From: an uncultured Pseudanabaenaceae cyanobacterium
GTDB lineage: Bacteria; Cyanobacteriota; Cyanobacteriia; PCC-9006; JAAUQQ01
Length of the DNA stretch: 44,163 nt
Assembly: GCA_938017515.1 (NCBI GenBank)
Contig: CALIJJ010000047.1
Location: 1 to 44,163, forward strand
Direction: 5' to 3'
Shown: positions 25,376 through 35,400 of the stretch, piece after piece
Layout: every line of letters starts with the position of its first letter
Numbering within the stretch: the first letter of the stretch is position 1
The notes under the pieces: model-generated
What the model saw: only the letters and a program-made list of their open reading frames with translations
Databases searched by the model: none
What the model was told of the DNA's origin: nothing
Program-made: the position numbers and the translations under genes

Positions 25376-26725
25376 CTACGTCGCCCAAATTCCATCGATG
25401 GGCAATCCCCACCCAAGCCAGTAACGCAGCCCCAGAACAGCAGCCAACATTGCAAAGTAGATGAGCGTCAGTTGGATATCCTGAAGCACAAAGGAAAGTT
25501 TCTCACGCAACAGACCATAGTAGAGCACGAGATAAGAGGCTAAATCGCTGAAGGCAATCCCCACAACGGCTCCCACGAGACCATACATCTGGAAACCCAA
25601 CCAAAGGCCAAAAACGACCACAAACAGTCGGCCAAAATTGCTGTAGGCCGTATAAATAGGTTTGCCAAGGGCTAATAAAGCAGGGGTTGCCGTGTAAAAC
25701 AGGGCTGAAAACCAAACCCCAAACGCCATCAAGGGCAACATCCAGGTGGCGGCGGCGTAGCGTTCATCGTAGAGCAAGCTAATGGCAAAATCGCCAAAGG
25801 CCGTCAGCAGCGACAGACCCACCGCCGTCCCCAACAGGATGAGCCAGCGATGGCGCTGGGTTGCAGCTCGCAATTCCGAACGGGGCAATTCTGCATTCTT
25901 TGCAGCCGTGGGGAAGAGGACGCGATAGCTGAGGTTTTTGAGCACCTCACGCGGAAGGGTCGCGAGCGTAAAGGCAATCGTGTAGACTCCCAAAGCCTCA
26001 AAGGAAATGAGTTTACCCAGCAGGAAGCGATCGGCCTGATCCGCCAGGAACATCAATGCTGTGGCAAAAAACATGCCCTTACCAAAGGCAAAGATGACAT
26101 GGAATGCATCCCAATCCCAAGCAAGGCGATTGCGATAGTTGGGCAACAAAAAGTGGCTGGCCACCATCTCCGCCACAATGCCCGCCAGCCCCCCGAGACT
26201 CAAGGCCCAGATACTCGGACTGAACCAGGCCCAAGCGATCAGAACCGTCAGGCTAAAGATTTGAATCGCCAGCTCAAAAATGGTGAAAATGCCGAGCTGC
26301 ATCCGTCGATTGAGAGTGGCAATCGACGTTGAATTAAAGCCCTGAAAAATCGTCGTTAAGCTGACAATGGGAATCAGTAGCCGCAGACGATCATCCTCAT
26401 ACCACTGGGCCACCGGCACGGTAATTGCAAGGCAGAGAATCCAAAGAAAGAAGCCTCGGATAATCTTCAGCGTCCAAGCTGTATTGAGAAAATCAGGCTC
26501 ATCCCCTCGTTTGTTTTGAATAATGCTCTGGTCAATGCCCATGTCGGACATCAGTTCTAGGCCAATGCGCAACGTATTGGCGAGGGCCATGAGGCCAAAA
26601 AATTCTGGCACCAGCAGACGAGTCAAAATCAGGTTGCTGCCAAATCGTAGGGATTGGCTCAAACCGTAATTCGCCAAAATCCAGAGCGTACCGCGCACCG
26701 CTGGGCGCTTGAGGGCTTGTAGCAT
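25376..26725 (-). CDS. Wzx-type oligosaccharide flippase
   Basis: A 449-residue integral membrane protein with about 12-14 hydrophobic segments in the pattern of the MOP/polysaccharide-transport superfamily. The N-terminus reads MLQALKRPAVRGTLWILANY, followed by LILTRLLVPEFFGLMALANT, a typical entry of lipopolysaccharide flippases. It should move lipid-linked repeat units across the inner membrane for a Wzy-dependent pathway. The frame extends to a TTG at 26791 inside the upstream glycosyltransferase gene. I use the ATG at 26725, 23 bases after that gene, where the family similarity begins. It forms a leftward pair with the GT4 gene. Confidence 0.88.
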   Translation of the reverse strand: MLQALKRPAVRGTLWILANYGLSQSLRFGSNLILTRLLVPEFFGLMALANTLRIGLELMSDMGIDQSIIQNKRGDEPDFLNTAWTLKIIRGFFLWILCLAITVPVAQWYEDDRLRLLIPIVSLTTIFQGFNSTSIATLNRRMQLGIFTIFELAIQIFSLTVLIAWAWFSPSIWALSLGGLAGIVAEMVASHFLLPNYRNRLAWDWDAFHVIFAFGKGMFFATALMFLADQADRFLLGKLISFEALGVYTIAFTLATLPREVLKNLSYRVLFPTAAKNAELPRSELRAATQRHRWLILLGTAVGLSLLTAFGDFAISLLYDERYAAATWMLPLMAFGVWFSALFYTATPALLALGKPIYTAYSNFGRLFVVVFGLWLGFQMYGLVGAVVGIAFSDLASYLVLYYGLLREKLSFVLQDIQLTLIYFAMLAAVLGLRYWLGWGLPIDGIWAT

Positions 26726-26748
26726 AAAAAGTAAGGGAGGAAGGGGAG

Positions 26749-27993
26749 CTAGGAGTCGCAGGTGGAAGTCACGCGGGTTTTGGTCGGACAAGTCTGGGTA
26801 AAGAGCTGGGCCAGTTTTTTGGCTTCATCGTAGGCATCATGGTGTTGAGCCGTGGCCCGATGGCCCGCTTCACCGAGACGCTGAAGCTCGTCAGTCGGGG
26901 TCGTGAGCAGCGATCGCAGCGCATCGGTCAGCCCATCAATAGACCCCGCAGGCACCAACCAACCGTTCTTCCCCGGTTCCACCAGTTCAGGAATCCCGGC
27001 AATGTAGGTACTGAGCACGGGACGCCCCAGAGCCAATGCCTCCATAATCACGACGGGCAACCCTTCGCCAAAACTAGGCAACACCAAGGCTCGGGAGGAC
27101 AAAATCGTCTCTCGAACTTCATCCGTGCTCGCCCAGCCTGTAATCGTAATGCAGTCCTGGAGGTTGGCCCGGGCGATCACCGCCTCAATCTCCGCCCGCA
27201 GGGGACCATCCCCCACCAGAATCAGCTCCACTGGCACCTGTTCCTCGCGCAGACGCCGAATCGCTTCCACGAGCAAAGCCTGCCCCTTTTGCTCACACAA
27301 CCGTCCTACACAAACCAGACGGGCATTGTCTGGCACAGGCGTATCGGGACGATCGAGGAACTGCTGGTCAACACCGCAGTGAACCACCTGAATCTTGGAC
27401 CAGGCTTCGTAGGGGCAGAGACGATAGAGCTGGCTACGACCAAAGGAGCTAATGGCGACCACAAAGGAAGCCGTTGCAATTTTGCGATCGAGGGCCAATC
27501 CCGGTGCCCGGTCAAATTCCTCGGGGCCATGGACCGTAAAGCTGTAGCTGGGTCCACCGAGGTGATGGCACAGCAACGCGACCGTGGCAGAGTTGGTACC
27601 GAAGTGAACATGGAGATGCTGAACGTCGTCCTGCTGGCACCATTGCAGCAATAGGCAGGCTTCAATCAAGTAGGCCACATGCTTGAGGATGCCCTGGTCG
27701 CAGCTGCGCCCGAGTTGAATGGCTTGGCCCAGGGCACTGAGGAAACGGCGGGGCGATCGCAACGCCACTCGCAGTCCAGCAGCCATGAGGGGCACCTTGC
27801 CCTGCTCTAGCAAAATCTTTGTCTGGGATAATTCCTCCAAATCCCGAGGGTCCACCAGCTCCGGCGCACAGGAACGCACGGAATAGCGGGAAACAGGAAT
27901 GCCATAGGCTTCAACCCCTGCAATTTCACGCCGAATAAAACTATGGCTCACCTTGGGATACTGGTTGACCAGATAACCCACTCGCATTTGCAT
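26749..27993 (-). CDS. Family 4 glycosyltransferase
   Basis: A 414-residue GT-B enzyme. The N-terminal Rossmann domain opens MQMRVGYLVNQYPKVSHSFIRRE and contains HLHVHFGTNSATVA and YSFTVHGPEEF. The C-terminal domain has RLVCVGRLCEQKGQ, LILVGDGPLR and the E-x7-E motif in SFGEGLPVVIMEALALGRPV, which binds the nucleotide sugar. The enzyme is retaining by family; the sugar is unknown. The frame starts at an ATG at 28029, but the segment before residue 13 is not family-like, so the ATG at 27993 is used. The gene leads a two-gene leftward unit with the flippase. Confidence 0.9.
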   Translation of the reverse strand: MQMRVGYLVNQYPKVSHSFIRREIAGVEAYGIPVSRYSVRSCAPELVDPRDLEELSQTKILLEQGKVPLMAAGLRVALRSPRRFLSALGQAIQLGRSCDQGILKHVAYLIEACLLLQWCQQDDVQHLHVHFGTNSATVALLCHHLGGPSYSFTVHGPEEFDRAPGLALDRKIATASFVVAISSFGRSQLYRLCPYEAWSKIQVVHCGVDQQFLDRPDTPVPDNARLVCVGRLCEQKGQALLVEAIRRLREEQVPVELILVGDGPLRAEIEAVIARANLQDCITITGWASTDEVRETILSSRALVLPSFGEGLPVVIMEALALGRPVLSTYIAGIPELVEPGKNGWLVPAGSIDGLTDALRSLLTTPTDELQRLGEAGHRATAQHHDAYDEAKKLAQLFTQTCPTKTRVTSTCDS

Positions 27994-28278
27994 ATCAGAC
28001 CCCGAGTTGAACGCCTGCGTGACCAACATTGAACGGAATAAGAGCCCAATGTGGAACGTTGGCGCAATGAATTACATCTACCGTTCCTTTCTACAGACAA
28101 ACGACAAAATACCCGTAGTTTCTAGAACAAGTTTCTGCAAAGGATTCTGTCGATTAATATGCTGGAAAATTACTGTACTTTTTCATACATTAACAGGTTC
28201 GAACAGCCCCAAGAAACTCACTAAATATCACATCAAAATCTCAAGATACGCCATTGAAATCCCGGCCTAAACATACTG

Positions 28279-30738
28279 CTATTCCCCCTCTCGATAGGCA
28301 AAATAGCCCCAGGCATAGGTCACGGGAGCCAAGGTTTCATGGACCGTGAACTCCGTCACCGCCGGGAACAAATAGACATCAAAATAGGACTCCGTTGCTG
28401 GCCATCGCTGAAGTTTGGGATAGACTTGGCCCGCCACCTGTTGAGCATGCCAGTCGGCTTGAATCGCCTCCGGATCCCCTGGATCCAACGGACCATAAAC
28501 CGTAATCCCCGATGGGGGGGCTTGTCCCAGTGCCCGTTGATCAATCACTAAGGGATTACGGGGAAATCGCTGACCCAGTCCAGTCGTATATGTCATGTTG
28601 AGCGGGTTTGCTCCGGTGGAAAACTGGGAAGCCAGGAGCGCAGCCTTTAAATACTTTTTATCTTTCGTGAGGACATGGGCACGAATCAGTGTCGTCAGCT
28701 TGGGATTACCAAAGCTGCCGCCCCAACCGATGGGGCGCATGGGATCCATACGCGTCCAGCCAAAAGCCGTTTGCTGGCCCAGCGCCAGGGAGGTGTTTGC
28801 CTCAGCGAGTAGCGCCACACGGGCTTGGGCCTGAATCGTTGCATCCGCCTGCTCGGGGGCCAAACGCAGGTAGACAAAGGCGGCATCTCGCTGATCATGG
28901 TGTTCCCACCGGTGTAAGGGCTGGTGGGGGTCCTGGAGTACCGTCGTTTTGAGAAAAAGATCGTGCCAGTCTGAGTCCTGGGTCAAACGCCACAGTTCAA
29001 CCGCAGCTAGGTTGCGAGCATCTCGGACACCATGATGGAGGGTCGCTTTTTCAGCGTCAGACAGTCTGGCATAGTCCTGCTCGGCATAGGCGATCGCCCG
29101 CAACGCACTCTCCTGATAAATCGCCGCCTGCCCCGGCCAGAGCGCCTGCATCTGCCAGGCCGCCCGCGCCGCCACTCCCGCGTAGACATAGCTCGACCAC
29201 ACATCCGCTCCATAGGCCATCACATCCAGCGTTTCCTGCCAACTCGTCTCCCCCCAGCGGGGATGTTCAGCGGATTCAATGCCGCCGCGAATACCGCCAT
29301 TGGGGAGCTGGAGTCGCCGGAAAAAGTCGATGCCCCAGAGCGCTTCATCCAATAGATCGGGCCGATCATTGCGCGATTCAGGGACATCCAGGACAAGGGC
29401 TTGGGTTTGGGGGGCGATCGCCTGGAGTTCCAACAACAACCGCGCTAGCTCCAAATGCTGAATGCGCCGATCCCAGTCCCCGGCATCAAAGTAGCCCCCC
29501 CAGGCCTTCACCTGGCGCGAGGTTTTACCCGCCACGAGCTGTGCGAAATTGTCCCACTCGTAATGGAGACCGTTGCCCGTTTCCAGCAGCGAGGTTTTGG
29601 ATTGATAAATCACTTGGCCGTCGTCGGGATGGAAGGGGCGCGATCGCACCAGCGACGTCCAGGGGGGACCGAGGGCAATACCGCTGCGTTGGTGAAAAAT
29701 CCCGCGAGTGGACAGTTCAAATGCCTGGGCCCAAACGCCATTGGCGATCGCGAAATCAAACGAACAGCCCACGGTTTCAACACAGACGCGGTAGGTGCCG
29801 GGTTGGGTCACGGCATCAAAGCGGAGTTCGTAGACGGGGGTGTGATTATAGTTGCGATCGCGCGCATCTTCCGCTTCATCCTGCCGCCGCCGCAGGGTGA
29901 CATTTCCGCGATAGACCGACCTTTGAGACTGCGTATCCATCACCCAAAAGTCCAAATCTTCTGAATAATCCAGCCCCCCCCCATCGCCCATCCAGGTAGA
30001 GATAAACGCGATTTTGGGATCCTGGGGATGGAAACCGACCTGGGAAACATGGACCGCTTCACTGCGTTGATGCTCCGGACGGTAGTGAAAGGTTTTTGCC
30101 ACGGAGGGTTCAGATGCACCAACAACCTCCAACCGATAGCTGGCACCGGGCTGCAGGGGGTGGGGCAGTTGGAGATAGAGGACATGGGTCTGGGGCCAAG
30201 CGGCATCCCAGGGGGTGATTTGGGCGCGATCGCTGGGTTTACTCTTGCGAAACACCTGTCCAGGACGTTGACCCGTTTGATAGTGGGGATCTTGCTCAGA
30301 GATGATGCGGTACGTGTGGGCTCGGCTGGCCCAGTTCACATCAAGGGGGGCACCCTCCACGCGATCAAAACGACGTAAAACATCTTTTTTGGGCCCCACC
30401 AAGGCCCCTAAAGGCTTATCCGCCCGCTCAACCCAGACATTGCCATCCTCATCAACAGATTGAGAATCCTCGGATTGCGCCTGGTAAACCGTTTGTTGAC
30501 CATAAATTGTTTTGCCGCTATCAATCCGGACTGCCAAGACATCAGATTGAACGGTATATAGGTCCTGAATATCAAGCCGTTTTTCAGGCCGCTGCTGATT
30601 ATTGCGCCAGACACCATTATTCCAAATAGCGTTGCTCCAACTGCCGCCCGCTCGACCTTGAGCCAAACAAGCAGCCAGTCCAAGGAAAATTAGAATCCAA
30701 ACCCTGGATCGAATCACATTGATGGGATTGGCCTTCAT
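28279..30738 (-). CDS. Glycoside hydrolase family 9 (endoglucanase-type) lipoprotein
   Basis: An 819-residue exported glycosidase. From ATG 30738 the signal peptide ends in the lipobox GLAAC (Cys 24), so it is probably lipid-anchored. An Ig-like CelD_N-type domain (about 225-335) contains VHVSQVGFHP. The (alpha/alpha)6 catalytic domain (about 335-815) has GGYFDAGDWD with the catalytic-base Asp residues (D418, D421), FSTGANPLNMTYTTGLGQRFP, and VHETLAP near the end, where the acid Glu is expected. GH9 enzymes cut beta-1,4-glucans. In this locus it may trim or release the exopolysaccharide. A GTG at 30804 would add 22 residues before the signal and is less likely. Confidence 0.88.
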   Translation of the reverse strand: MKANPINVIRSRVWILIFLGLAACLAQGRAGGSWSNAIWNNGVWRNNQQRPEKRLDIQDLYTVQSDVLAVRIDSGKTIYGQQTVYQAQSEDSQSVDEDGNVWVERADKPLGALVGPKKDVLRRFDRVEGAPLDVNWASRAHTYRIISEQDPHYQTGQRPGQVFRKSKPSDRAQITPWDAAWPQTHVLYLQLPHPLQPGASYRLEVVGASEPSVAKTFHYRPEHQRSEAVHVSQVGFHPQDPKIAFISTWMGDGGGLDYSEDLDFWVMDTQSQRSVYRGNVTLRRRQDEAEDARDRNYNHTPVYELRFDAVTQPGTYRVCVETVGCSFDFAIANGVWAQAFELSTRGIFHQRSGIALGPPWTSLVRSRPFHPDDGQVIYQSKTSLLETGNGLHYEWDNFAQLVAGKTSRQVKAWGGYFDAGDWDRRIQHLELARLLLELQAIAPQTQALVLDVPESRNDRPDLLDEALWGIDFFRRLQLPNGGIRGGIESAEHPRWGETSWQETLDVMAYGADVWSSYVYAGVAARAAWQMQALWPGQAAIYQESALRAIAYAEQDYARLSDAEKATLHHGVRDARNLAAVELWRLTQDSDWHDLFLKTTVLQDPHQPLHRWEHHDQRDAAFVYLRLAPEQADATIQAQARVALLAEANTSLALGQQTAFGWTRMDPMRPIGWGGSFGNPKLTTLIRAHVLTKDKKYLKAALLASQFSTGANPLNMTYTTGLGQRFPRNPLVIDQRALGQAPPSGITVYGPLDPGDPEAIQADWHAQQVAGQVYPKLQRWPATESYFDVYLFPAVTEFTVHETLAPVTYAWGYFAYREGE

Positions 30739-30976
30739 AAGGAGTGAGATAAAAATGAACTTAGAACAGGACGGCGTTTGTTTGATGAGTTGTTTATTAG
30801 GCACTCGCGATTTATTGAGTGCCGCTCAAATCAACCGCAACACAACATTCAAACGACCGAATGAGTAGTCATTCTCAGTCAATAAAATTCATCAGGAATC
30901 GTTGTTTATTTCAACTGTGATTCTTTGATCAAAATCACCTCAAGCATTCACAGTTGATGCAACATTTTTTACATCT

Positions 30977-32275
30977 ATGACGACATCTCCGACGATTGCT
31001 TCCCCCCAATCTCCAAAGCTTTCAAACCTGGCTTGGTTGGAACGCGGTTTTGCTCTCATTGGACTGCTGTTCTTTATGTCACCTCTGGGTGTCCCACAAC
31101 TGTTACCCGATGCCGTCATCTCCCTTTGGCGCTATCTCGTGTGGTTTGGCTCGATCGCGCTCTTGATTCCCCGCTACAAACACGCCCTTTACACCGCAAC
31201 GCGTGACCCCTGGCTCTGGGGTTTAGTCGTGCTCGAATCCCTTTCATTTCTCTGGTCCATCTATCCCGAAGTCTCGAAGGAAGGGACCCGCGAAGTTCTA
31301 CAAATGACCTCCTTCGGCCTCTACATGGCCACCCGATTCACCCTGCGGCAGCAGGTCAAACTGGTCGCCACCGCCTTTGGCCTGGGCGCCATTCTGTCCC
31401 TCGGAGCAGGGATTACCATGCCCGCTGTTGCCATTCACAGCGACGATCACCCCGGTGCTTGGCGAGGTCTCTTCGACTACAAAAACACCCTGGGGAGCTA
31501 CATGATCGTAGGGGTCGTGAGCTGGTTTCTCTTGGCCACCGATCGCATGGGCAAAATCCGCTGGGGATGGTTAGGCGTCGGTCTCAGTGTGATGCTGATC
31601 CTGCTCTCAACCTCCAAAACGGCCTTGGTCGTGTCAATGCTGGTCATGGCACTGATCTACTTTTGTCAGAATTTCAAGCTACGCGGCAAAGTCGCGGTCA
31701 TTGCCCTTGATTTAACGTTCATGGTAGTTAGCAGTGGTCTAGTCTTCGCCGTGAGCCAGTGGGTACCGCTACTGACCAGTCTAGGCAAAGACCACACACT
31801 GACGGGCCGCACGCCCATGTGGGGCGTCATGCTGATGCGCATCCAGGACAATCCATTACTGGGCTACGGCCGCGCAGCCTTCTGGGCCCCGGACAGTCCC
31901 TACGCCCTCGAAGCAGGTCTTTCTGTTGCAATTAATTTCATCCCGCCCCACTCTCACAATGGCCTGATTGAGGTGGCCTTGGATGTGGGCTTGGTTGGCG
32001 TTGCACTGTTTCTGATCAGTTTCTTTCGCGCACTGTTTCAGGCCATTGGCCGAGCCACAGTGGCCCGCAGCAGCGGCGACCTTTGGCCGTTGGGTATCCT
32101 GACTTTCCTCGCGCTGAACAATGTGACCGAGAGCTACCTCCTACGCCTCAGCAACATCTACTGGGTGTTGTATGTGATGGTGGCTCTGTCACTGCCGAAG
32201 TTGAGCAACCGATTTCCGGATCAAGGACATCCTGAGGAAGGAACTCAGCAGACCAAAAGTGTCACATCCCAATAG
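30977..32275 (+). CDS. Wzy / O-antigen ligase family polymerase
   Basis: A 432-residue inner-membrane protein with roughly 10-12 hydrophobic segments and a Wzy_C-type large periplasmic loop. The loop includes GRTPMWGVMLMRIQDNPLLGYGRAAFW and PPHSHNGLIEVALDVG, where the H-N-x-x-(I/L)-E signature is characteristic of the O-antigen ligase/polymerase superfamily. LLSTSKTALVV is the usual segment before it. It is the likely polymerase of the repeat unit flipped by the Wzx protein. It is transcribed rightward, divergent from the GH9 gene across a 238-base AT-rich spacer that should hold both promoters. Confidence 0.9.
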   Translation: MTTSPTIASPQSPKLSNLAWLERGFALIGLLFFMSPLGVPQLLPDAVISLWRYLVWFGSIALLIPRYKHALYTATRDPWLWGLVVLESLSFLWSIYPEVSKEGTREVLQMTSFGLYMATRFTLRQQVKLVATAFGLGAILSLGAGITMPAVAIHSDDHPGAWRGLFDYKNTLGSYMIVGVVSWFLLATDRMGKIRWGWLGVGLSVMLILLSTSKTALVVSMLVMALIYFCQNFKLRGKVAVIALDLTFMVVSSGLVFAVSQWVPLLTSLGKDHTLTGRTPMWGVMLMRIQDNPLLGYGRAAFWAPDSPYALEAGLSVAINFIPPHSHNGLIEVALDVGLVGVALFLISFFRALFQAIGRATVARSSGDLWPLGILTFLALNNVTESYLLRLSNIYWVLYVMVALSLPKLSNRFPDQGHPEEGTQQTKSVTSQ

Positions 32276-32320
32276 CCTCCCTGCACCATCACAGATCCGT
32301 AAGTTAGCTCCCAGCAAAAG

Positions 32321-32382
32321 CCCCAATCCCATCCCCTTGAATTCCCAGTACATCGGGCTCAAACAGGGGCATGGGATTGGGG
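32321..32382. terminator. Long hairpin between the convergent wzy-like and NRPS genes
   Basis: CCCCAATCCCATCCCCT (32321-32337) pairs with AGGGGCATGGGATTGGGG (32365-32382) with one bulged base and a 27-base loop. It lies in the 127-base gap between the two stop codons and has no U run. A bidirectional terminator or RNA-stabilising stem is the simplest reading. Confidence 0.6.
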
Positions 32383-32402
32383 ACTGTCCGTTATCGCCCT
32401 AA

Positions 32403-35400
32403 TTAACTCATCGCCTTAGTCACGATTGCAGCATCAATGGACTGTCCCAGTCGTTCGCCAATGATCTTAATCCCCGGCTCATCAAAGATTTCATGGTGAT
32501 AACCCGGCACCGGGAACACGGGATAGTCCGCTGAAAATGCACGCCAAACATCATCGAGCTCTCCGGTTTGATCCAAACGCAGTTCCTCCGACAACAGCAC
32601 CATAATATTGCCGTCGTAGATCGCTGGCTCATAGACATGGGAGGCCTGCCAAAATGCATCGTACAGGGCAATATCCCGATCCTTTTCCGATGGTGCTTGA
32701 CGGGACCAGCGCTGTCGAAGTTTGGTACGGATTCGTTCCATCTCAAGAGACAGATCCGATCGCCACAAATTAACCTTTTCGCGGGCCTTCTCAATCACAT
32801 AATCCACCCCAAAGTAGCGAAGATTGTTCAGATGGTATTGCAGCGTGGGTGGAGCATCATTCCACCAGGGGTCAATTAACGCCAGTAGCCCAACCGTTTC
32901 CCCCTGGCGGCGGAGTTCGTGGGCCAGCTCAAGGGCAAGGCGAGTGTCACCACAGTAGGACGCAAGGTAGTAGGGACCCTGGGGTTGAATGCGCTGCATG
33001 TCCTCAATGAAGAGTCGGGCGATGTGAGTGAGCGTCAGACGGTTCCACTGGGCACCAAGCAGCTCAAAGAGTCGCTCCGTTGTACCAAAAATATTGAGGC
33101 CATAGAACGGGTAATCGTCGCCCACGTAGGCGGCCACCCGATTGCCCTCCTGGGAACAATTGACAAAAAACAGCGGTGGTTTGGTGCCCTGGGATTGCAG
33201 CGGGACGATGCTCGTCTTGGGAACATCTTCAGCGTCCCCGGCGATCACTTGGGCCAGTTCCTGCACGGTGGGAAACTGAAACAGCGTCGATAAACTCAGC
33301 TTCTGGTCAAAGACTCGCTCAATCTGCATAAACAACCGCATTGCCGTGAGGGAATCTCCCCCCAACGCCAAGAAGCTATCGAACCGACCCACTGACGCAA
33401 CCCCCAAGAGGCTCTCCCAAATTTCAGCCAACTGCTTTTCGGTGGTGGTTTTCGGGGGCGCATGGACATCGCGATCGGACTGCAGGGCGGAGGGATCGGG
33501 CTGGGGTAGGGCCTTGCGATCGACCTTCTCATTGGGGGTCATCGGCAGTGCAGCCAGTTCCACAAAAACGTTGGGTACCATGTAGTCCGGTAGCTTTTGC
33601 TGCAGGTGTTGGCGTAGGGAATCCGTCGTCATTGCAGCCCCCGCTTGAGGCACCACGTAGGCCACGAGTTGCTTTTGTCCCGGCCTGTCTTCCCGCACAA
33701 TGACAACCGCTTCTTCGACCTGGGGATGCTGTGAGATCACCGCTTCGATTTCCCCCAGCTCGATGCGGAAACCGCGAATCTTGACCTGGTTATCGATGCG
33801 ACCCATATATTCAATCGCTCCATCGACGCGGTAACGAACCAAGTCCCCCGTGCGATATAGTCGCGCCTCAGGGTCCGAGCTGAAAGGATCGGCAACAAAC
33901 CGCTCTGCGGTTAAGTCAGGGCGGTTGAGATAGCCCCGAGCAACCCCGGCACCACCGACACATAGCTCACCCAGCGCACCGATGGGGACGGGCTGCTGGT
34001 AGCGATCGAGAACATAGTTGGTGACATTGCTGATGGGATAACCAATGGGGACCGCTGGCGAATTCTGCGGATCGAGGGAATCTGGGGGAGGCAGCTCGAA
34101 GTGGTACGCTGTCGAGTCCACCGTCGCCTCGGTCGGCCCATAGGTATTGAGCAGTTGGGCCCGGCAGCCCGTGCGATGACACATCTGTTGCCACTGCACC
34201 ACGCGTTTAGGATTGGCTGCTTCGCCCCCGATCAACACAACCCTCACGGTTTCGGGCAGTCGTAAACTCGGATCCGCACTCAACTCCGCCACCAGCAAAT
34301 GCCAGTAGGCCGTGGGCAAACTGAGAACCGTAACGCCCAAGCTATCGCATTGGGCCAAGAAATCTGACACGGACTGGATCATCTCCGCCGTACGAATCAC
34401 CACCATGCCCCCAGAAATCAGGCAGGGATAGATTTCCTCCACGGCCATGTCAAAGCTGATCGAGGCAAATTCCAGGACGATATCGCAGGCAATCTTGTAG
34501 TCATGGATGACCGCCTGGGACAAATTGGTAAGGGAACGGTGCTCAATCATCACCCCCTTCGGACGCCCCGTGGAACCAGAGGTGTAGATGATGTAGGCCA
34601 GGTTTTTGGGGGTCGCCACAGGCACCGGATTCGCTGGGGAATGGTGGGCGATCGCCCGCTCCCAATCGCCGTCGAGGCACACCGCATCCGCCGCGCCCCC
34701 CGGGACACGCTCCAAGAGATGAGCCTGAGTCAGCACGAGCTTCGGCGCAGAATCCTCCTGCATCCAGGCCAGACGCTCCGAGGGGTAGGTTGGATCCATC
34801 GGCACATAGGCTGCACCAGATTTGAGCACCCCCAACAGCGCAACAATCATATCGAGGGACCGATCGAGGTGAACCCCCACCCGATCCTCAGGTTGAACCC
34901 CTCGACTGCGCAGATAGTGGGCCAACTGATTGGCGCGTTGGTTTAACGCCTGGTACGTCATGCCCTTGCGCTGGTATTGAAGCGCGATGCAATCAGGCGT
35001 GCGCTCCACCTGCTGTTCAAACAATTCATGCACACAACAATCCCAGCTGTACGACGCCGCAGTTCGATTCCAATCCAAGAGCACCTGCTGACGCTCTGTT
35101 TCGGGCAAGAGCGGTTGCTGGCACACCGGGCGCTCGGGGTGCTGAAGAATCCCCTGGACAAAGGCAGAGAACTGCGCCTGCAGCCGTGTCACCGCCGTGT
35201 CAGAGAGCTGATGGCGATCGTAATACCAGGCAATTCCATTCAGCGCGTCATCCTCAGCATCAATTTCCCCAGAACCGAGACCATCGGCACCCATCACAAG
35301 GGTCAGCTGCCGCCCTTTAGGCCAGGACGCAGCAGACATTGGGCAGGATTGATGTTCTGGGTCAACCCAGGTGATTCCAAGGGGGAGCGCGATCGCCGCC

